A DNA stretch of 19,524 nt from Lachnospiraceae bacterium. Its GTDB lineage: Bacteria > Bacillota_A > Clostridia > Lachnospirales > Lachnospiraceae. How positions within the stretch are numbered: position 1 is the stretch's first letter; every line of letters begins with the position of its first letter. Shown here one piece after another: positions 13,877-19,524 of the stretch. The notes under the pieces are model-generated. The model searched no databases. It had not been told where the DNA came from and worked only from the letters and a program-made list of their open reading frames with translations. The stretch spans positions 1 through 19,524 of the forward strand of contig JAFQDI010000212.1 in NCBI GenBank assembly GCA_017416055.1. The letters are read 5' to 3'. The position numbers were made by a program, and so were the translations under genes.

Positions 13877-16042
13877 TTATTTTTCGCTCTTCTCTCCGAG
13901 AACATCTCTCCATTCCTTTAAAATGAAATAGGGATTTTTCGCGCTCAGATTTGGATTGAAATAAGGATCTCCGTTGTCCAGTATCTCAGTCCACCGATCA
14001 CTGAACAGTTCGACTTCCTTCTCAAATCGACGAAGTTTGTCCGGGCTGTCATCCTGCCCTCTGGATTTTGATTCATAATGGTACAGCGTTGCAAACGGTG
14101 TATACACCACCAATTTCCCCGTCTTTCGTATCTTCAGACAGTAATCCACGTCATTAAACGTCACTGCCAGATCCTCACAGAATCCGCCTACCTCTTCATA
14201 AACAGAACGTTTTGTCATCATACAGGCAGCGGTCACCGCACTGTAATTTTGTACGACGCTCGATCGCAGGAAATAGCTCTGATCTTTCACGTCCATTCCC
14301 ACAAACGGGTGCCCCGCAACTCCTCCCAAGCCAATGATCACGCCGGCATGCTGGATTGTTCTGTCGGAATAGAGCAATCTGGCTCCGACAGCACCCACAT
14401 CCTCTCGCTGACAGTAGGACAACATCTCTTCAATGCTGTTTTCCTCAATCAGCTCAATATCATTGTTCAGCAGCAGAAGATACTCACCTTTCGCAAAGGT
14501 CACACCAAAGTTGTTGATCTTCGAGTAATTAAATGTTTTCTCTTTCCACTCTACCACTTTCAGATTTGGATGCGCCGCCTCCAACTCCCGATAATATTCG
14601 AAGGTTTTCGGATCCGTGCTATTATTCTCCACCAAAATAAATTCCAGATTCGGATATTTACATTTCTCAAAGATGGAATCCAGGCAAGTTTTCAGCTGTT
14701 CACGGTGATCCTTCGTGGGAATGATCACAGAGATCAGCGGAGTACCCTTCAACGCGTAAGTGGTCCGGTAATATCCAAGGCCCTGACCGTGATCCACCTT
14801 CGCATCCCAGCCCATTCGTTCACAATGAGCCTTGACTGCTTTGATCCCGGCCTCGTACGCATATCGCTTGTTTTCCGGATTCGCTGCGGTACTGGTCTCA
14901 CTGATTCGCCAATGATACAGAATTTTCGGAATATGGTAAACTTCATTTGCCACCTCTGTGCATCGCAGGATGAAATCAAAGTCCTGCGCTCCATCGTATA
15001 CACTTCGGAATTCGCCGATCTTATCCACGATTGCTTTGGATACCACAAACAAATGACAAATATAATTTCCCGTTCTCAAGAAATCCGGGCTGAAATCCGG
15101 TTTGAGATGCGGGTCTGACAATATCTTGCCGTCGAACGAGATTTTGTCCTCATCAGAATAAATCACATCGGGGCGGATCGGTCGGTTCAACGCCTTCGCA
15201 CACTGGTACAGGGCCTCCGGAGCCAACGTATCATCATGGTCAGCAAGAACTATATAGTCACCGGTGACCATTTTCAGCGCCGCGTTCGTGTTTCCGGAAA
15301 TTCCCTCGTTCTTCTCCAGAATGCAATAACGGATCCGCTCATCCTTCTTTGCATAGCTTTCCAGAATATCAAAGGTGTGGCTTCCCTCACCGCTGCCGTC
15401 CGCAAAGCACAGCTCCCAGTGTGTATAGGTCTGAGATCTGACAGAATCGATCATCTCGCGAAGAACGGTCTCCTCCGTACGGTATACCGGAACAATCAGA
15501 CTGAACTTAGGCTGATACGCAAAAATCTCCCGGCGCTGGCGCTCCAGTTCCTCCTCATCGGGCATAATTTTCATATACCATTTCATATAGTCAGGCTTGC
15601 GAAGTGCGCGGACTGTCTTTTTCCAAAGTTTCCGGAATCCATTCTCCTTCAAATAAATCAATCCGTTTGTGATGGTTCTGGGACGCAGTAATTTCTTGAT
15701 TTTCAGAATAACAGACGGTTCCTGTCCATCCTCAACCGACAGCTTTACCGGGTCAAAACGCTCAATTCTCCGTTTCCCATCAAAGGAAAAGATCAATCGG
15801 TAGGTCATCCCCTCTTCCAGTCGAAAGTTGATCAGAAAGCCGTGATGATAATTTTCTCTCGCAGAAAACAGTTCCTGCATCACATCATAACGTCTGACCG
15901 GAATTATATCCATCTCAACTTCACGATGATCTCTTGTCTCCAGACGATACTCTACCTGATCCGAGATTTTGTCTCCGGCAGCCCATCCCACCAGGGTAAC
16001 GGTTCCGTCTTTAATCTTTGTAAAATCAATGTTATATTTCAT
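13877..16042 (-). CDS. Glycosyltransferase with two GT2 (GT-A) domains
   Basis: 721 residues from the ATG at 16042, which has GGAGG five bases upstream; the in-frame TTG at 16054 would overlap that site and is rejected. Residues 1-175 form a non-catalytic beta-rich and then basic segment. The first GT-A domain starts with FSLIVPVYRTEETV at about 180 and carries the D-x-D-like ADHDDT (267-272) and YSDEDK. The second starts ISVIIPTKDHREQL at about 437, with LVENNST and LNNDIEL (525-531), and ends with the FNDVDYCLKIRKTG and YHYES motifs typical of rhamnosyltransferase-like GT2 enzymes. Such double-domain proteins build O-antigen, teichoic or capsular chains from nucleotide sugars at the inner membrane face. 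No membrane helix is seen. It follows a 101-residue hypothetical gene by 32 bases. Donor and acceptor unknown. Confidence 0.9.
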   Translation of the reverse strand: MKYNIDFTKIKDGTVTLVGWAAGDKISDQVEYRLETRDHREVEMDIIPVRRYDVMQELFSARENYHHGFLINFRLEEGMTYRLIFSFDGKRRIERFDPVKLSVEDGQEPSVILKIKKLLRPRTITNGLIYLKENGFRKLWKKTVRALRKPDYMKWYMKIMPDEEELERQRREIFAYQPKFSLIVPVYRTEETVLREMIDSVRSQTYTHWELCFADGSGEGSHTFDILESYAKKDERIRYCILEKNEGISGNTNAALKMVTGDYIVLADHDDTLAPEALYQCAKALNRPIRPDVIYSDEDKISFDGKILSDPHLKPDFSPDFLRTGNYICHLFVVSKAIVDKIGEFRSVYDGAQDFDFILRCTEVANEVYHIPKILYHWRISETSTAANPENKRYAYEAGIKAVKAHCERMGWDAKVDHGQGLGYYRTTYALKGTPLISVIIPTKDHREQLKTCLDSIFEKCKYPNLEFILVENNSTDPKTFEYYRELEAAHPNLKVVEWKEKTFNYSKINNFGVTFAKGEYLLLLNNDIELIEENSIEEMLSYCQREDVGAVGARLLYSDRTIQHAGVIIGLGGVAGHPFVGMDVKDQSYFLRSSVVQNYSAVTAACMMTKRSVYEEVGGFCEDLAVTFNDVDYCLKIRKTGKLVVYTPFATLYHYESKSRGQDDSPDKLRRFEKEVELFSDRWTEILDNGDPYFNPNLSAKNPYFILKEWRDVLGEKSEK

Positions 16043-16074
16043 GATTTCCTCCAATTGATAACCTTACATCGTCT

Positions 16075-16380
16075 TTACAGCTTCGCCTCCAGAATCGACG
16101 GTATATTGTCCCACTCATCTCTTCTCGATTCATACTGCTCTGCCATCCAGTCAATGGCTTCCTCCCGACCGGTTTCGCTGTAGGGAAACGCCTCTCCGGT
16201 CTTCTTTTCGTCCGGTGTCGCATCAAAGGCAAACGGCCCCGGCCACACCGTCGCGCAGAGTTTGAAATCAGGCTTTTCTCCAACCCGCATCAGCCGATAG
16301 CGCATCCCCCGCTGCTGCCCGGTGATCACTCCGCCGTAGGACAAAAAGTTAAAGGGCATCATGGTCTGTTTATCTATCAT
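16075..16380 (-). CDS. Hypothetical protein of 101 residues
   Basis: The ATG at 16380 (MIDKQTMMPFNF) is preferred over the longer frame starting at 16434, because GGGAG lies six bases upstream and the longer version would run deep into the HAD gene. The chosen start overlaps the HAD stop by 11 bases, which suggests coupled translation. The protein is soluble and has a patterned core: RGMRYRLMRV, LCATVWPGPFAFDATPDEKKT, then an acidic C-terminal helix EEAIDWMAEQYESRRDEW. I recognise it only as resembling short uncharacterised proteins seen in clostridia with the W-P-x-P-x-x-x-D-x-T-P-x-E-x-K block; some are labelled GNAT-like, but no acetyl-CoA motif is visible here. Function unknown. It is co-directional with the HAD phosphatase and the glycosyltransferase. 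Confidence 0.72.
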   Translation of the reverse strand: MIDKQTMMPFNFLSYGGVITGQQRGMRYRLMRVGEKPDFKLCATVWPGPFAFDATPDEKKTGEAFPYSETGREEAIDWMAEQYESRRDEWDNIPSILEAKL

Positions 16381-17209
16381 TCTGTTCTCCCAACACATAG
16401 TTCCAAATTGCGTCTGCCACACCGTCGTGGGCATTGTCGCCGGTCACTGCATCGGCAACCTCCTTCAATTCGGGCACCGCGTTTTCCACCGCTATGGAAA
16501 ATCCGGCAGCCCGAAGCATGGAGATATCGTTGCTGCTGTCTCCCATCGCAAGGACGTTCTCCATCGGAATCTGCAAATGACGGCAGAGTGCAGTCAGACC
16601 GTTTCCTTTTCCGGCATTCGTCGCGAACATCTCGATATTGCCCGCCAACCCGGACTCATACATCAACGGAAGGTGATCCGCCTGCAAAGATGCCACGATT
16701 TCCTCCCGCTCTTCCCAATTTGTACAGTAAAAATTGATCTTGCTGATCGGAAGTTCGTGCTCGCGATAGTAGCTCACCAGATCGTGAACGAACTTTCCGG
16801 TCTCCTGCATCAATTCTGCGTAATTCGCCAGCCCAAACTCCGGACAGCGCTCCACGGTCCAATCCTGCAGATAATAAAGTCCGTCCGCCCCCATCTGGAT
16901 CAGCACGTCGTGGTGCTCTGCTTCCTGCATGATCCGGTCTGAAAGCCATCTCTCCATCCCGAAAAAATGAACATGCTCGCCGGTGCGAAGATCAAACGAC
17001 TCCGTTCCGTTATTGCAGACCACGTATCTGAGCTGTGGGAACAGACTGAAATAGGGTTCCATCTCTGCCTTGCAGCGGCCGCTGCAAAATGCGACCTGTA
17101 TTCCGTCCGCCAATGCCCGGTTGATCGCATCAACCGTTTTGGGCGTGATCTGATTGTCCGGGGTGAGGACCGTACCGTCCAAATCCAAAGCAAGTAACTT
17201 GAACTTCAT
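16370..17209 (-). CDS. Cof-type HAD-family phosphatase (class IIB)
   Basis: 279 residues from the ATG at 17209, chosen because GAGG is upstream and the conserved start MKFKLLALDLDGT follows; an upstream in-frame start at 17245 has no site. Motif I is DLDGT with D9 nucleophile and D11 acid/base. Motif II is CSGR with S43, motif III lysine is K201 in NAGKGNGL, and motif IV is GDSSNDISML with D224 and D228. The cap between about residues 85 and 190 is the alpha/beta IIB type. Such enzymes dephosphorylate sugar phosphates, FMN-type or pyridoxal phosphates in the cytosol, and the substrate cannot be predicted from sequence. It follows tldE after a hairpin terminator and overlaps the next small gene by 11 bases. 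No promoter is obvious in the 55-base gap. Confidence 0.92.
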   Translation of the reverse strand: MKFKLLALDLDGTVLTPDNQITPKTVDAINRALADGIQVAFCSGRCKAEMEPYFSLFPQLRYVVCNNGTESFDLRTGEHVHFFGMERWLSDRIMQEAEHHDVLIQMGADGLYYLQDWTVERCPEFGLANYAELMQETGKFVHDLVSYYREHELPISKINFYCTNWEEREEIVASLQADHLPLMYESGLAGNIEMFATNAGKGNGLTALCRHLQIPMENVLAMGDSSNDISMLRAAGFSIAVENAVPELKEVADAVTGDNAHDGVADAIWNYVLGEQNDR

Positions 17210-17220
17210 TGTACACCTCT

Positions 17221-17258
17221 GTATAAAGGGGCTGTCGCATATCAAATGTGACAGCCCC
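17221..17258 (-). terminator. Terminator after tldE
   Basis: On the minus strand GGGGCTGTC (17258-17250) pairs with GACAGCCCC (17236-17228), extended by ACAT/ATGC-like inner pairs, followed by TTTATAC. It begins six bases after the tldE stop. The short T-run suggests partial termination, so some transcripts may continue into the HAD gene. Confidence 0.7.
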
Positions 17259-17264
17259 GCCGTC

Positions 17265-18596
17265 TTACTTTCCGCCTACCATGATCTCACTCACCAGCAC
17301 ACTGGGAGCTCCGATTCCGGACAGCCCCAGCTCCATATCATTGCCCAGGTCAGTGATCTTAAACAACATTTCGTAGAAATTTCCTGCGATTGTGAACGCC
17401 TTCACCGGCTCCGCTTTCTTGCCGCCGCGGATCATAAATCCACTGCTCTGCAAGGAAAAGTCTCCGGTCACAAAATCTGCACCTGCGTGCAGACCGCCCA
17501 AGCTCGTCACCAGTACACCTTCTCCTGCCTTCGCATACAGCTCCTCAGGAGTTTCGGTTCCGGGCTGAATAAAGAAATTGGTCGGTCTCACCACGATCGG
17601 GGAGTTCACGCCGCGTGCTGCATTTCCGGTGGACTCCACGCCCGCCTTCGCCGCCGTCGCCAGATTGTGAAGCAGGGTCTTCAGCACACCATTCTCAATG
17701 ACCGCCTTCGTCTTAGTGGGTGTACCCTCGCCGTCGAATGCGGACTGATTGTAGCTATCCTTGTAGAAAGGATCATCCATCAGCGTCACGCAGTCTGCCG
17801 CAATCTTAGTGCCTTCCTTGCCCTTCATTAAGGACATGCCGTTCTGAACATTCTCTGCAGAGAATGCTGCGGAGAACACGCCCAGCATGCTGCTCATCGC
17901 ATGGGAGGACAATACTAACGGATACTTGCCACTGTCGGGAACGCCTGCTCCCATTTTATCCTTCGCTTTCTGGGTTACCTTCCGGGTCAATTCCTTCAGG
18001 TCGATCTCCTCCAGATTGCCCAATTCGAAATCATATGCATCGCTGGTCTCCGTCCCATCCGTCACGATAATCTGAGGAATAAACGCGCCCATATGCGTCG
18101 TATTCTTCAGCTGAACGCCGTTGGAGTTGTCCAGGCAAATCGTCTTGTGCTCAATCGCCGCTGACACCTGAGAAGAAGGGGATACTTTCTCGTCCGCTTC
18201 CATACAGCACTTCAATGCCTCCAGCGTCAGTTCAATCATACGGGTCGTAGGCACATCCTCAACCACCTTGGGAGATACCTCGCTATACGCAAGTCCACCT
18301 TGGCAGAACAGAATCGGCTCCTCTTTCTCCATGGAAAGTGCATTCTCCATCGCACGCGCTACCAGACTCACTGCCTCATCCGCTGTGAACAGACCGGTGG
18401 AAGCGTAGCCGATATGGCCACCGCACACGCAGCGCAGGCAGGCACCCGCCTCATCCGAGCTGGAAAAGCCGTTGATCTCGCCGCCGAACGCACTCAGCTG
18501 GGTGGATTCGGACTGCTCGTAATAAAGCTCATATTCGGTAAGACTCTGATTCTTCGCCTCGGCGAAAACCAGCTCTTTAAATTCCTGATAATTCAT
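17265..18596 (-). CDS. tldE: TldE/PmbA family protein, partner of TldD protease
   Basis: 443 residues from the ATG at 18596, which has GGGAGG seven bases upstream; the frame could extend to an ATG at 18614 directly behind the tldD stop, but that has no site. The family pattern is visible: GACLRCVCGGHIGYASTGLF near the N-terminus, AAIEHKTICLDNSNGVQL, FDGEGTPTKTKAVIENGVLKTLLHNLATA, GDFSLQSSGFMI, and the C-terminal GIGAPSVLVSEIMVGGK. TldE forms a heterodimer with TldD, a zinc peptidase that cleaves unfolded or modified peptides, such as microcin B17 and the CcdA antitoxin in Escherichia coli. TldE itself lacks the H-E-x-x-x-H motif, as expected. It lies 18 bases behind tldD in one operon. No peptide-precursor gene is seen next to it. 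Confidence 0.93.
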   Translation of the reverse strand: MNYQEFKELVFAEAKNQSLTEYELYYEQSESTQLSAFGGEINGFSSSDEAGACLRCVCGGHIGYASTGLFTADEAVSLVARAMENALSMEKEEPILFCQGGLAYSEVSPKVVEDVPTTRMIELTLEALKCCMEADEKVSPSSQVSAAIEHKTICLDNSNGVQLKNTTHMGAFIPQIIVTDGTETSDAYDFELGNLEEIDLKELTRKVTQKAKDKMGAGVPDSGKYPLVLSSHAMSSMLGVFSAAFSAENVQNGMSLMKGKEGTKIAADCVTLMDDPFYKDSYNQSAFDGEGTPTKTKAVIENGVLKTLLHNLATAAKAGVESTGNAARGVNSPIVVRPTNFFIQPGTETPEELYAKAGEGVLVTSLGGLHAGADFVTGDFSLQSSGFMIRGGKKAEPVKAFTIAGNFYEMLFKITDLGNDMELGLSGIGAPSVLVSEIMVGGK

Positions 18597-18614
18597 GTTC
18601 GCTCCTCCCTTCAT

Positions 18615-19524
18615 TTAACCGCGTCCACCAACGGTAATGTTGGACACACGGATCATCGGCTGACCTACGTTCGCAGGAACGCTTCCGCTGGAAGATCCAC
18701 ACATGCCGGCAGACATATCCAGATTATCGCTGACCATATCGATGTTCTTGATTACCTCAGAACCCTTGCCCACAAGGCTGGCGCCGCGCACAGCCTCGCA
18801 AATCTTACCGTTACGGATCATATATCCTTCCGCTACACCGAAGTTGAACTCGCCGGTCACGGGATTTACGGAACCGCCGCCCATCTTCTTCGCGTACAGA
18901 CCGTACTCGATGGAGGAAATAATCTCCTCCTCGGTGTCTGTTCCGGGAGCGATATAAGTATTTGTCATACGGGAAGTAGGCTCGTACGCATAACTCTGGC
19001 GTCTGGAATTTCCGGTGGGAGCCATGCCCATGCGACGTCCGTTGAATTTGTCAATCATGTAGGATTTCAGCACACCATTCTCGATCAGCACGTTCTTCTG
19101 AGAAGGAGTACCCTCGTCATCAATATTGATGGAGCCCCACTCGTTCGGGATCGTACCGTCGTCGATCGCCGTCACCTTCGGGTTCGCCACCATCTCACCC
19201 AGCTTACCACAGAACTCAGACTGGCCGTAAGCTACGGAAGAGGCCTCCAGAGAGTGTCCGCAGGCCTCGTGGAAGATTACACCGCCGAAACCGTTTCCGA
19301 TGGCAACCGTCATCTTGCCCGCAGGGCAATATCCGGCATTTAGCATCGTCACCGCCTGCTCCGCCGCGCGTACACCCACGTCCTTCGCATCAATGGTCTC
19401 ATAAAGCTCGAAACCTCTGCGCTTTCCGGGTGCATGATATCCGGTCTGATTCTCTCCATCACGGCTCGCGATCGCACTCACGCTGATTCGACTGCGGATC
19501 TGGCGGTCACTGGCAAGAAGACCC
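18615..19524 (-). CDS. tldD: TldD metalloprotease, partial (N-terminus outside window)
   Basis: The last 303 codons are visible, reading open to the window edge; an internal GTG at 19481 is not the true start, because the upstream codons (SDRQIRSRISVSAIAS) continue the family sequence. The zinc-binding H-E-A-C-G-H motif, in FHEACGHSLEASSVAYG, identifies TldD rather than TldE. It is followed by IDDGTIPNEWGSINIDDEGTPS, SRRQSYAYEPTSRMTNTYI, the GGGSVNPVTGEFNFGVAEGYMI block, and the C-terminal MCGSSSGSVPANVGQPMIRVSNITVGG with a conserved cysteine that acts as a ligand in the family. TldD and TldE form a hollow heterodimer that degrades threaded peptides. The gene is the first of the visible tldD-tldE pair; upstream signals are outside the window. 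Confidence 0.95.
   Translation of the reverse strand, partial: GLLASDRQIRSRISVSAIASRDGENQTGYHAPGKRRGFELYETIDAKDVGVRAAEQAVTMLNAGYCPAGKMTVAIGNGFGGVIFHEACGHSLEASSVAYGQSEFCGKLGEMVANPKVTAIDDGTIPNEWGSINIDDEGTPSQKNVLIENGVLKSYMIDKFNGRRMGMAPTGNSRRQSYAYEPTSRMTNTYIAPGTDTEEEIISSIEYGLYAKKMGGGSVNPVTGEFNFGVAEGYMIRNGKICEAVRGASLVGKGSEVIKNIDMVSDNLDMSAGMCGSSSGSVPANVGQPMIRVSNITVGGRG

Noticed and set aside
17210..17264. Promoter for the HAD gene (TTGATA ... TATACA)
   Set aside because: The spacing is only 14 bases and both boxes lie in the terminator hairpin of tldE, so it was not called.

Overview
The window looks like chromosome of a low-to-mid GC Gram-positive bacterium, most likely a Clostridia member of the Lachnospiraceae type. 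The reasons are strong AGGAGG-like ribosome binding sites, several near-consensus sigma-A promoters with 17-base spacers, an SRP RNA whose core reads like the Firmicutes form, a lipoprotein with a Gram-positive style signal, and a BmrCD-like heterodimeric ABC exporter. The genus assignment is inference. No phage, insertion sequence, tRNA or CRISPR array was seen.

Left part (1-7290): a surface-polysaccharide locus. A minus-strand operon runs from a promoter near 5841 leftward through three tandem Stealth-family sugar-phosphate transferases, a polysaccharide pyruvyl transferase family protein and a Wzx-like flippase that leaves the window. Divergent from it, on the only plus-strand coding gene, is wecB (UDP-GlcNAc 2-epimerase). 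A 2-epimerase beside Stealth transferases resembles the SacA/SacB pair that makes the ManNAc-1-phosphate polymer of meningococcal serogroup A, so a phosphodiester-linked, possibly pyruvylated, polymer is a reasonable hypothesis. Past wecB is a hairpin terminator, and facing it a perfect-consensus minus-strand promoter with no gene behind it, which may make a small RNA of about 110 nt.

Middle (7291-11873): a minus-strand unit consisting of a promoter, a 23-codon leader ORF with an ideal ribosome binding site, two tandem intrinsic terminators, two half-ABC exporters with an asymmetric pair of ATP sites, and an AT-rich GNAT acetyltransferase. The layout matches ribosome-mediated attenuation as known for bmrB-bmrCD in Bacillus subtilis, but the leader and its terminators are different. 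Directly upstream is a second promoter-hairpin-terminator unit without an ORF, another small RNA candidate.

Right part (11874-19524): all minus strand. In transcription order: tldD (N-terminus outside the window), tldE/pmbA, a terminator, a Cof-type HAD phosphatase, a 101-residue conserved-type hypothetical protein, a double-domain GT2 glycosyltransferase, the SRP RNA with its own strong promoter, and a lipoprotein with YD-like repeats just behind it.

The most interesting points are the leader-peptide attenuator, the two orphan promoter-terminator units, and the triple Stealth array next to wecB.
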